Shown here: one piece after another, positions 37,687 to 45,853 of the stretch
How positions within the stretch are numbered: the stretch's first letter is position 1
Layout of the letters: each line of letters begins with the position of its first letter
From: Bradyrhizobium sp. AZCC 1721
GTDB lineage: Bacteria; Pseudomonadota; Alphaproteobacteria; Rhizobiales; Xanthobacteraceae
Length of the DNA: 64,000 nucleotides
Assembly: GCF_036924715.1 (NCBI RefSeq)
Contig: NZ_JAZHSB010000001.1
Span: 2,843,001 to 2,907,000, forward strand
Reading direction: 5' to 3'
Notes under the pieces: model-generated
Database searches by the model: none
What the model was told of the DNA's origin: nothing
The model's input: only the letters and a program-made list of their open reading frames with translations
Program-made: the position numbers and the translations under genes

Positions 37687-38820
37687 ATGTTCGACAAGCA
37701 GGGATTGAAGCGACAGATGAAGACAGCGAGGGAGCAATCTAGCCGACTCGCCAGGTGGCGTGCCGCGCTCATGGCAGGCACTGTTCTGGTGGCGGCCGGG
37801 TTCATGCTGGCTGGCGGCACCTGGCTGGGTTTGCATGGCGACAGGGCCATGGCACGGGAATTCAAGGATCAGCCAGGCCGCACCCAGAGCGGCGCCCGCG
37901 TCAATTTTTCCTCACTCAAGGACTGGAACTTGAAGGCGGAAAACCTGCTGCCGAGTGGACACAACCCACTCTATTTTCCACTCAAGCCAGGCTTTCGATA
38001 CATCATGGAGAATCGAAACCATCCACATGGACTCCTACGGATAGAAGTCAAGGTTCTCGACAAGACCGAACCGTTTGATGTTCCGGGTATTGGCAAGTTC
38101 GAATGTGGCGTCGTCCAGGAAGAGGAATTCTACGACGGCGTATTGGACCAGCGGGCGGAAAACTGGTTCTGCTTCGATAAGACGACCAATGCCCTGTACA
38201 CGTTCGGCGAAGTGAGCTGGGAGATAGACCAGGTAGGACGCAAGGTCTTTGCGGGGACCTGGCGTGTCGGCGACCCCGATGGCAACGGTGTCGCCGAGCC
38301 CGGCTTGCTGATGCCCGGGGCCTTTACCGTCGGTGACAAATACATCTTCGACGGGCACGAGGCCGAGGCCTATGGCTATACAGAAAACATGGAAAGCGGG
38401 ATCGCAATAACCGTTCCAGCCGGGACCTTTAAGGATTGTGTGAGAACGCGCGAGAATAGCCTCACCAACCCATCCGATATCACGGACAAGTGGTGGTGCC
38501 CTGGAGTGGGACTCGTCAAGGACACCTCGGATGGCGAACTGGTTGCCTCTGACGCATTGCCCGGCACGGACATCGCGAGCTTTGGAAAACACCATCGAGA
38601 GCCTCGGAAGCAGACGGTGCCACCGGTTGCAAAAGTCAGCACGTCGGAGGCGACGAAAATCGCACTCAAGGAAGTCCCGGGCAAGGTTACGTCGACGAAG
38701 ATCGAGAGATACGGCAAACACAATGTCTACGCCGTGGAGATCGTTGCCGAAAAGGACGGAGTGGAAACCGATGTCTTCGTTGACATCGAATCAGGAAAGG
38801 TGGTGGGCACGGATAAGTAA
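37687..38820 (+). CDS. Membrane-anchored periplasmic protein with C-terminal PepSY domain
   Basis: A 377-residue protein: basic cytoplasmic start, one hydrophobic anchor (AALMAGTVLVAAGFMLAGGTW), a central beta-rich domain (GHNPLYFPLKPGFRYIMENR to WWCPGVGLVKDTS) with several cysteines (ECGVVQ, NWFCFDK, DCVRTR, WWCPG), and a PepSY domain at about 318-377 (STSEATKIALKEVPGKVTSTKI ... FVDIESGKVVGTDK). PepSY domains are found in periplasmic and cell-surface regulatory proteins. The 39090 gene has the same PepSY domain. The function within the transporter locus is unknown. Confidence 0.65.
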   Translation: MFDKQGLKRQMKTAREQSSRLARWRAALMAGTVLVAAGFMLAGGTWLGLHGDRAMAREFKDQPGRTQSGARVNFSSLKDWNLKAENLLPSGHNPLYFPLKPGFRYIMENRNHPHGLLRIEVKVLDKTEPFDVPGIGKFECGVVQEEEFYDGVLDQRAENWFCFDKTTNALYTFGEVSWEIDQVGRKVFAGTWRVGDPDGNGVAEPGLLMPGAFTVGDKYIFDGHEAEAYGYTENMESGIAITVPAGTFKDCVRTRENSLTNPSDITDKWWCPGVGLVKDTSDGELVASDALPGTDIASFGKHHREPRKQTVPPVAKVSTSEATKIALKEVPGKVTSTKIERYGKHNVYAVEIVAEKDGVETDVFVDIESGKVVGTDK

Positions 38821-38898
38821 CCGCTGTTCGCGTTGTCCACGTCCGTGAAGTGCTGAGCATACGAAGGCCGCGCCCCTGTCGCTGACCGGCGACGGGGC

Positions 38899-38920
38899 CA
38901 GCTCCACCGCGTTGGAGCTG
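38899..38920. repeat. Hairpin after the PepSY gene, no T-run
   Basis: CAGCTCCA-CCGCGT-TGGAGCTG has perfect 8-base arms, 79 bp after the stop at 38820 and 170 bp before the next gene. It could slow transcription or stabilise an mRNA end. It lacks the T-run of an intrinsic terminator. Confidence 0.35.
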
Positions 38921-39089
38921 CCTTCGGCGAACGGCCAACGGATCGAGATGGAGCGCACGCGGCGCCGGGTCTATGGCGTTGGAGGCAATGCCCAGCGAAT
39001 ACGGCGAGAAAGATGCACGTCCGTGGACAGTCTGACAGCGGAACGCGGAACGCGAGTTTCCATGGGGCTTGATCGGAAAGGATACCGCC

Positions 39090-39389
39090 ATGAAGAGGAC
39101 GATCCACTGGGGCCTGCTCACCAGCCTTCTTCTTGCGCCAGCCATGACCGTCGCCGCGCAAGCGCAGCAGCCAGGTCCTTCGAAAGAGCGTGCGCCGTCC
39201 GCGGCAAAGATCACGGAAGAACAGGCGAAGAAGATTGCGCTGGAACGCATCCCCGGCGAAGTCACGGACGTAGTGATCGAGAAGAAGCGCGGCAAGAATG
39301 TCTACGTGATCGAGATCCAATCACCGGAACAGGGCGAGAAGGACGTGTTCGTCGACATCCAGACCGGAAAGATTGTCGGGACGGACTGA
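39090..39389 (+). CDS. Small secreted PepSY-domain protein
   Basis: A 99-residue exported protein: signal (MKRTIHWGLLTSLLLAPAM ... AQAQQ) then a single PepSY domain (ITEEQAKKIALERIPGEVTD ... EKDVFVDIQTGKIVGTD). It closely resembles the C-terminal domain of the 37687 protein, so a partial duplication is likely. ATG 39090 has GAAAGGA about 8 bases upstream; the frame upstream to 39069 lacks that site. Its first residues and leader resemble those of the next gene. Confidence 0.72.
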   Translation: MKRTIHWGLLTSLLLAPAMTVAAQAQQPGPSKERAPSAAKITEEQAKKIALERIPGEVTDVVIEKKRGKNVYVIEIQSPEQGEKDVFVDIQTGKIVGTD

Positions 39390-39435
39390 CATACATCGGC
39401 TGCGTGCGAGGTTCGTTATTGGAAAGGATAGCGTC

Positions 39436-40311
39436 ATGAAGAGGGCAATTTACATGGGCCTGTTCGCCGTCCTGTTCGCTCCAGCGATCGCCGCGGCGCA
39501 GGCGCAGGCACCGAAGGGTCTTGGCACCGAGGAATTCGGCATGTCGCCACGCGAGCTGGTCCAGGCGATCGAGAAGACCGAGGAACTGATCGCGCGTTGC
39601 ATGCGCGAACAAGGCTTTCAGTACATTGCGGCCGACCACAACACGGTGCGGGCGGGCATGGCGGCGGACAAACGCCTTCCAGGCCTCAGTGAAGAGGAGT
39701 TCGTCAGTCGCTATGGTTTTGGCGTAACTACCTTCTATACCGGTTTGCCGCCTCAGCTCGCCACCGGCTACAGTCCGGCCCGCGTTGGTCTCGGAGAACG
39801 CAATGTGCAAATTTTCCGCAAGCTATCCCCCGCGGATCAGGTCGCCTACAATCGCGCGTTGCTCGGGGACGACGTGAGCAGCACCCTCGCGGTCGCTTTG
39901 GAGATCGAGGATTTGTCGCGGACCGGTGGTTGCACGCGCAAGGCCCTCACTGAAACATTCAAACCGGATCAGTTGAAGGCCACTCACTACAATCCCCAGG
40001 ACGCGCTGATCAACAAGGACCCCCGGATGAAGGCCGCGCTTGGATATTGGCAGCGCGAGATGAAGAAGGCCGGCTTCGAATACGGCCACCCGGATGAGAT
40101 CGAACCCGACCTGCGGAACCGGCTCAGCGCGCTGACCGAGGGCGGCAAGTTGTTGGCTTCCAAGATGTCGCCGGACCAGAAGGCCGCTCTGCGGAAACTA
40201 CAGGACTACGAGCGCCTGGTCTCGGCCAAGAGTTTCAAAATGCAGGAGGAGGTGTTGGCTCCGGTCGAGGAGCGCATCCAGGAGGAGCTGTTCTCAAGGA
40301 AGGTGCAATAG
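39436..40311 (+). CDS. Secreted alpha-helical protein of unknown function
   Basis: A 291-residue exported protein (signal MKRAIYMGLFAVLFAPAIAA, mature from about residue 25). The mature part is mostly helical and charged (ELVQAIEKTEELIARCMREQ, VSRYGFGVTTFYTGLPPQL, then MSPDQKAALRKLQDYERLVS). It has no recognisable domain; the cysteine in RCMREQGFQY is one of two. The leader sequence before ATG 39436 (GGAAAGGATAGCGTC) is nearly the same as before ATG 39090. It probably works with the transporter genes around it. Confidence 0.6.
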   Translation: MKRAIYMGLFAVLFAPAIAAAQAQAPKGLGTEEFGMSPRELVQAIEKTEELIARCMREQGFQYIAADHNTVRAGMAADKRLPGLSEEEFVSRYGFGVTTFYTGLPPQLATGYSPARVGLGERNVQIFRKLSPADQVAYNRALLGDDVSSTLAVALEIEDLSRTGGCTRKALTETFKPDQLKATHYNPQDALINKDPRMKAALGYWQREMKKAGFEYGHPDEIEPDLRNRLSALTEGGKLLASKMSPDQKAALRKLQDYERLVSAKSFKMQEEVLAPVEERIQEELFSRKVQ

Positions 40312-40469
40312 ACCAGTTAGGATGTACACTTTAGGATGTACACTTCCATACTTTCCCCGATCGGCGGCTAGGAGTAATCTCCTTTTCTGGCAGTGCTTCG
40401 CATGACGAAGGCGGACGCAACGCTTCCTGCGAAGATGGCCCGCACGCTGTCGATGGCGGGAGGGACGGC

Positions 40470-42218
40470 ATGGTCGCAAAGCGCGTAAACGTTCTCTGGG
40501 CCATTCTGGGCGTGGTCGGCGGCATGGCGGTTGGCGCCTGGTATATGGGCTCCAGGATCCAGTCGCCGGCAGAGGTGGCGGCGCGTACCGCGGCCCCCGA
40601 GCCATCCGCGATTCTCGTGCCCGTGGAGTCGCGGGTATTGAGTTCCGATGTCGTCACCCGCGGCACGGTCCGCTTCGGGCTGCCGCAGCCGATTTCCATC
40701 GCGCCTTCCACGGTCAAGGGCGGCGCCGGACTGATCTCGTCGCTACCCCGACCCAATACGAACTTCGGGGAAGGCGAGGTGATTCTATCCGCATCCGGCC
40801 GTCCGGTCTTTGTCCTCATCGGCGCGGTTCCGGCTTTTCGCGACATGGCGCCCGGAACCAGCGGCGGTGACGTCCGCCAGCTCGAAGAAGCCCTGGCTCG
40901 CCTTGGCTTCGATCCGGGCACAGTCGATGGCAATTACGATCAGAAGACATCCGCCGCGGTCGAGCGCATGTATAAGAGGGCCGGGTGGGATCCGTACGTA
41001 CCGACCCGCGAGCAGCGCGCTGCCGTCGCGGCGCTTGAGCGAGAGTGGTCGGATGCCGCGCGCGCCCAGCTTGCGGCCGAGGCCACGCGCGAAACGGTGG
41101 TGAAAGCGGTCGCCGCCGCCCGGGCCATCGCCGAGCAGAACACGCGCCAGGCTTCTCTCGACAGCGCGGCACGCGTTGGTGACAACCGCCAGCTGGCGGA
41201 CGCGCGCGCCGGAAAATCGCTTGCGCTTGAAGCCGAACGCGCGCGGGCCGCGCATTCGGCGACCGCGGCCAGCGCCGATGTCGCCACGCAAATGGCCGAC
41301 CGTGCCCTGATCGTTCTTGATCCGCGCCAGACCGAAACGGCGCGTGCTGCGGCCGAGGCCAAGCTGAAAGTGGCGCGTGCCGCGCAGCGCAAGGCAAAGA
41401 TGGAAGCCGATTTGGCGATTCAAACCGCGGCGCGCGAGGCCGCGCTGGCCGAGGAACGGATCCGGGTCGCCGAGGGCGCCGTGAAGGCGGCCCGCCTCGA
41501 AGGCGAGCGCAGCGTGCGCGCCGCGTTGGAACAGCAAGAGCTCGCTGAATTTGACGTCAAGGTCGCGAGCGAACGAGCGCAGCGGCTGAACGCCGAGTTC
41601 ACGGCCGCCCGCGCGAAGCTTGGCGTGCAGGTACCAGCGGACGAGGTCGTGTTCATCCCGTCGCTCCCGGTTCGCGTCCACGAGGTGACCGCCGCGGTCG
41701 CGGCCAATGCTTCCGGGCCGGTTATGAGCGTGACCGATAACCAGCTAAGCATCGACTCGCAACTGCCACTTGAAGCCGCGCCGTTGGTGAAGCCCGGGAT
41801 GAAAGTTGCGATCGACGAGCAGGCGCTTGGGATCAAGGCGACCGGCGTTGTTGAGACGGTGGCGACCACACCCGGCACGCGCGGCGTGGACGGCTACCAC
41901 TTCTATCTCGGGGTCAAGGTGGAGACCACGCCTGTGCTGCTGGCGGGGTTTTCCGTCCGACTGGCAATTCCGATCGAAACGTCGAAGGGCGCGGTCACTG
42001 CGGTCCCGACCAGTGCGGTGTCGCTTGCCGCCGACGGAACATCGCGTGTGCTGGTCGAACGCGGCGGTAAGCAAGAGTACGTCACCGTGCAGCCGGGGCT
42101 TTCTACGGGCGGCTATGTCGAGGTCAACACCCCCGATGGGCGACTTGCGCCCGGTCAACTCGTGGTAGTCGGCTATAAGACAGCTGAGCCGACGGCAGCG
42201 CCGGCGGCGGTCAAATGA
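40470..42218 (+). CDS. Periplasmic adaptor (HlyD/MacA-like) with peptidoglycan-binding domain
   Basis: A 582-residue inner-membrane-anchored adaptor. One N-terminal helix (VLWAILGVVGGMAVGAWYMG) is followed by a beta domain, a peptidoglycan-binding_1 domain at about 130-172 (GDVRQLEEALARLGFDPGTV), a long alanine-rich coiled coil (about 180-405) and a C-terminal beta-barrel/membrane-proximal part. It would bridge the MacB-like ABC protein encoded next to an outer-membrane channel, with the PG domain holding it in the cell wall. The start has GGGAGGGA upstream. Its stop overlaps the next start by four bases (ATGA 42215-42218), so the partners are coupled. Confidence 0.85.
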   Translation: MVAKRVNVLWAILGVVGGMAVGAWYMGSRIQSPAEVAARTAAPEPSAILVPVESRVLSSDVVTRGTVRFGLPQPISIAPSTVKGGAGLISSLPRPNTNFGEGEVILSASGRPVFVLIGAVPAFRDMAPGTSGGDVRQLEEALARLGFDPGTVDGNYDQKTSAAVERMYKRAGWDPYVPTREQRAAVAALEREWSDAARAQLAAEATRETVVKAVAAARAIAEQNTRQASLDSAARVGDNRQLADARAGKSLALEAERARAAHSATAASADVATQMADRALIVLDPRQTETARAAAEAKLKVARAAQRKAKMEADLAIQTAAREAALAEERIRVAEGAVKAARLEGERSVRAALEQQELAEFDVKVASERAQRLNAEFTAARAKLGVQVPADEVVFIPSLPVRVHEVTAAVAANASGPVMSVTDNQLSIDSQLPLEAAPLVKPGMKVAIDEQALGIKATGVVETVATTPGTRGVDGYHFYLGVKVETTPVLLAGFSVRLAIPIETSKGAVTAVPTSAVSLAADGTSRVLVERGGKQEYVTVQPGLSTGGYVEVNTPDGRLAPGQLVVVGYKTAEPTAAPAAVK

Positions 42219-44185
42219 AGCTCATGGAGGACATTCGGCCGGAGGTGCCGACGGCTTCTGTCGATGCCGACCATGTCCTCGACCTGCGGAAAGTGTGCAA
42301 GCAATTCGGGACCGATCCCGCTGTCGACGCATTGATCGATGTCGACCTCGTGTTGCGGCGCGGCGAATGGCTGTCGATAACCGGTCCGTCCGGCTCGGGG
42401 AAATCCACGGTGTTGAACATCCTCGGTTGCCTCGACCGGCCAACCAGCGGACAGTACGTTTTTGATGGTATCGAAACGACGAAGCTGAGCGAGAATGAGC
42501 GGGCCGGGCTGCGCAGCCGCCGCGTTGGATTCATCTTTCAGTCATTCCACCTGCTGCCCTATCGCACTGTCCTCGAGAACGTCATGCTGGCGGAAGTATA
42601 CCGCCGGCACACCGGGCGCGGGCGGCGCGAACGGGCTATGGAGGAAATTCGCCGCGTCGGCCTCGAGCATCGTGCGGAATTCCTGCCTTCCAAATTGTCC
42701 GGCGGCGAACGTCAGCGGGTGGCGATCGCCCGCGCTCTGATGGGATCACCGAGCCTGCTCTTGTGCGACGAGCCGACCGGGAATCTTGATTCCAAGAACA
42801 CCGAGTCGATCCTGGATTTCTTCACCGAGCTCAACAAGGAGGGCATGACGATTGTCGTCGTCACGCACGACGAAAACGTTGCACGCCGGGGCTCGCGCCG
42901 GGTCAACATGAAGGATGGCCGGCTCTTCGGTGGAAGCGAGACGGCATTGCCGCCTCCATCCAGGGCGCGCATTGTCGCTTCGGGGATCACGATGCGCGAT
43001 CTTCTCTCCGAGGCGATCGCCGGGGCGATTGCGCGGCCGGCGCGCATGGCGTTGACGGTGCTTGGCATCGTGATCGGCATGTCGGCGCTGGTGGCCACTG
43101 TCGGTCTCACCCGAACCGCCGGCAACCGCATCATCAGTCAGTTCGATCAACTTGCGGCCACGGAACTTTTCATCACGGCGCGGCCGGGAATGGCGACCGG
43201 CACGATTGATCCACGTGCCATTCCTTGGGACGCTCCGGAGCGGCTTGTCCGGTTGAACGGCGTGGTGGCTGCGGGCCTGCTCAGCGACGTTAATGTCCAT
43301 GACATGCTCGTCAGCGCCTCTCCGGTGGTGGATCCGTCCAATCAGACAGCATTCAAACTGGCGGTGCGCGCTGCCTCGCCGGATTTGTTTCGCGCCGTGC
43401 GTGCCGACCTCGCCTCGGGACGGCTTATCGACGACGGGCATTCGGCGCGCGCCGAGCGCGTCGCAATCCTTGGTCCCGATGCTGCGCGCCGCCTGGGCAT
43501 CGCTGGAGTCGAGCGGCTGCCCGCGATTTATGTCGGCGATCACCTCTACCTCGTGATCGGCATCCTCCGCGATGTGGTGCGAAAGCCTGAACTGCTTGGC
43601 TCGGTGATCATTCCCGAGGGCACGGCGCGACGGCATTTCAGTCTCTTCGGCCCTGGCATGGTGGTTGTGGAGACCAAGATCGGCGCGGCCAACCTGATAG
43701 CGATGCAGGCGCGGGCGGCGCTGCGGCCCGACGACCCGCGCGCGCTTCGCGTGCAACTGCCGCAGGAGCCGCGGCGCGTGCGCGACGACGTGCAGACCGA
43801 TCTCAATATGATGTTCCTGCTGCTGGGCGGCCTGTCGCTCGTGGTCGGCGCGCTTGGGATCGCAAATATCACCTTGGTGGGCGTGATGGAGCGAACGGCG
43901 GAGATCGGACTGCGTCGTGCCATTGGCGCTACTCGTCGCCACATCGCTTCACAGTTCCTGATTGAGAGTGCGTCCATGGGTGTCGTGGGGGGACTGCTCG
44001 GATCCAGTGTCGGCGTGCTGATAGTGGTGGGTGTCTCGGCGTATCAGGTCTGGACGCCGGTGCTCGACCCAATCGCTCCCTTGCTTGCTCCGGCCGTAGG
44101 CGGAGTGATCGGTTTGCTGTCCGGCGTCTATCCCGCCTCGCGCGCCGCCGCGCTCGAGCCAGCCGAAGCGTTCCGACACGAATGA
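42215..44185 (+). CDS. MacB-like ABC exporter, fused ATPase and FtsX-type permease
   Basis: A 656-residue protein. The ATPase domain (about 20-240) has Walker A GPSGSGKST, Q-loop FQSFH, signature LSGGERQRVA, Walker B LLLCDEPTGNLD and H-loop VTHD. A MacB/FtsX-type membrane part follows: a first helix near 284-306 (ALTVLGIVIGMSALVATVGL), a periplasmic domain and three helices at the end (NMMFLLLGGLSLVVGALGIA etc.). MacB drives export of macrolides, toxins, peptides or porphyrins through an adaptor and TolC. The adaptor is the preceding gene. No TolC gene is present here. Confidence 0.9.
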   Translation: MKLMEDIRPEVPTASVDADHVLDLRKVCKQFGTDPAVDALIDVDLVLRRGEWLSITGPSGSGKSTVLNILGCLDRPTSGQYVFDGIETTKLSENERAGLRSRRVGFIFQSFHLLPYRTVLENVMLAEVYRRHTGRGRRERAMEEIRRVGLEHRAEFLPSKLSGGERQRVAIARALMGSPSLLLCDEPTGNLDSKNTESILDFFTELNKEGMTIVVVTHDENVARRGSRRVNMKDGRLFGGSETALPPPSRARIVASGITMRDLLSEAIAGAIARPARMALTVLGIVIGMSALVATVGLTRTAGNRIISQFDQLAATELFITARPGMATGTIDPRAIPWDAPERLVRLNGVVAAGLLSDVNVHDMLVSASPVVDPSNQTAFKLAVRAASPDLFRAVRADLASGRLIDDGHSARAERVAILGPDAARRLGIAGVERLPAIYVGDHLYLVIGILRDVVRKPELLGSVIIPEGTARRHFSLFGPGMVVVETKIGAANLIAMQARAALRPDDPRALRVQLPQEPRRVRDDVQTDLNMMFLLLGGLSLVVGALGIANITLVGVMERTAEIGLRRAIGATRRHIASQFLIESASMGVVGGLLGSSVGVLIVVGVSAYQVWTPVLDPIAPLLAPAVGGVIGLLSGVYPASRAAALEPAEAFRHE

Positions 44186-44499
44186 CCTATGAGAAAGCCC
44201 AAGACTGCGGCTACCGCAGCCGTAAGGCCGTGAGTGCAGGGGCCATCGTCCCGATAATTTCTTGCCGATGCCGAACATCGGCACCCACAAGACGCCTTAG
44301 GATACGGGTTGTAGCAAGTGCCGTCAGTGATCAGCCCTTAGGGTCCATAGGATTGGTGTGCGAACTGCTGCAGTTGGGCGTAGGAGCGCTCCTCGGTGCG
44401 ATAGACGCCGTCGGGGGTCACGTCCACGAACGTCAGGGCATTCTTCGTGGGAATCTTTGAAGATCCGGCGGCAAAGAGGACGAGCGGTTGCCATTGGCT
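44186..44499. other. Intergenic region with a hairpin and a coding-like remnant
   Basis: Between macB-like (+) and VOC (-). It holds a perfect inverted repeat, TGCCGATG-CCGAA-CATCGGCA (44263-44283), possibly a transcript end. On the minus strand, 44340 down to 44499 continues the VOC frame past its stop for about 53 codons of protein-like sequence (LTFVDVTPDGVYRTEERSYA) up to a TAA. This looks like the end of a lost gene. Confidence 0.4.
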
Positions 44500-44952
44500 T
44501 CATTCCTCGAAGCCATAGTCCTTGCGTACAACCGGCTCACGAAGCTTGCCGGGTTCGAAGATCTCGATAACGACTCCATCAGGTGCGCCGAGCATGAAGT
44601 AGCCGCCGCCCCCTCCCAAACGGCGGATGGGATTTGGAATATGGAGACTGGCGGCCTTCATGCGCTCGTAGAGCTCGTCGATGCCGACGACCTGCATGCC
44701 CAGATGATGGACAGCGTTCTTGCCTTCGCCGGGCGGAAGCTGGTCATAGAGGTGCAAGGCGCCAATGCCGATCTTAATGAAGACGTTGCGCGCGTCGGCG
44801 ACATCTCCATCCCACTTCACCTCGGCATCGAACCATTTTTTGTAAAAGTCGATCGTCACATCGATGCTGGATGCAAAGAGATGCACGTGCTGCAAGTGGT
44901 AGCGCTGCGTGGTTCCGTAGGGATACTGCCACGCTGTTTCTTGCGTCGTCAT
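44500..44952 (-). CDS. VOC family (glyoxalase/bleomycin-resistance/dioxygenase fold) protein
   Basis: A 150-residue soluble protein of the vicinal-oxygen-chelate superfamily. Metal-ligand positions are visible: His in LQHVHLFASS, His in GKNAVHHLGMQV and Glu in GVVIEIFEP near the end, with FYKKWFDAEVKWDG between. It probably acts on a small molecule in a metal-dependent reaction; the substrate cannot be told. The start ATG 44952 fits the family length. It is alone on the minus strand, next to a siderophore gene set. Confidence 0.82.
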   Translation of the reverse strand: MTTQETAWQYPYGTTQRYHLQHVHLFASSIDVTIDFYKKWFDAEVKWDGDVADARNVFIKIGIGALHLYDQLPPGEGKNAVHHLGMQVVGIDELYERMKAASLHIPNPIRRLGGGGGYFMLGAPDGVVIEIFEPGKLREPVVRKDYGFEE

Positions 44953-45853
44953 GCTGTCCTCGGATGTTGAAGTCGGTGCCAGATATCGCGTGGTTCACGA
45001 GCGGGCAGGTGCTTTCCCCCATATCATGACGTGATGAAGAGGTCTGTGTCTCCTTATATCCTCGCCACCACTTTCCTCGTCGAGGTGATCGCCGAATTCA
45101 AGGCTCACTAATGCCGACGATCATCTACAAGACAGGTGATGGTAGACGCAGGCTCATTCGAGGAATGCCGTCGCGGCGCTACAAACACTGAGGGCAGCCT
45201 GAGCAGTCGTTCCTTGGATTCATGAGACGCCGCGAAGCTTGGCCGGCTTGGAGAGTCGCGTCGCAAGAGCAGTGCAATCGCTTACGACTAAGGAGCTCAC
45301 AGCGCCCTCACGAGCAGTGTTCAGTTTCCGGTGCGGCAGGTGTTGTCGCAATGAGGGCGACGTACAGGAACGGAATGGTGATGCGCAGTCAGTCCATGAC
45401 GAGGTCTGGAGCGTTCCTGAAAAGCGAGGCCAGTCAAGTTGCCGCGCCGAGGGAAAGTATGGCCGCTGGTGAGAGCGCTCTCGTCCATCGTTCCTGCCAA
45501 ATTTCAACAGCACTGACTTGGAATCTCCCAAAGCATCTTTGGAATCTTTCCAAATTCGGTGTCAGCTGACTCAAGCCGTCGATGATTGAAGCATTCTAAG
45601 TCGCAGCGCACGCATTTGTCGTTGCGGTCACCATAGCGCCTCTCTAAAGAGGCCGGAGCAGATCGCTAGTGATCGGAGTTTGCCGATAAGGCACAGGCAA
45701 CCAACGCGGAGTGCGAATCTGCGGGGGCGCTGATTCACAGGCCATAAGTGTCGATCGGACGCGGAGAGCGGATCTTTGATCCATGGTCATTGCAGGCCGA
45801 GCGTAGAACCATTTCACGTTGGGCAACGTGTTGTTGATGGGGGACTATCTGGA
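44953..45853. other. Intergenic region with gene scraps
   Basis: About 900 bp without an intact gene. At 45034-45111 a 25-codon frame ends TAATG, overlapping a second one (45111-45191) that begins MPTIIYKTGDGRRRLIRG, reminiscent of the start of a [2Fe-2S] adrenodoxin-like ferredoxin, then stops early. Further right the frames on either strand are not protein-like. The promoter of the TonB receptor must lie near 45700-45850; I see no Zur box there. Confidence 0.4.

Noticed and set aside
45600..45853. Zur or Irr box before the second TonB receptor
   Set aside because: No sequence close to the Zur palindrome, and only a fragment of an Irr-like half site.
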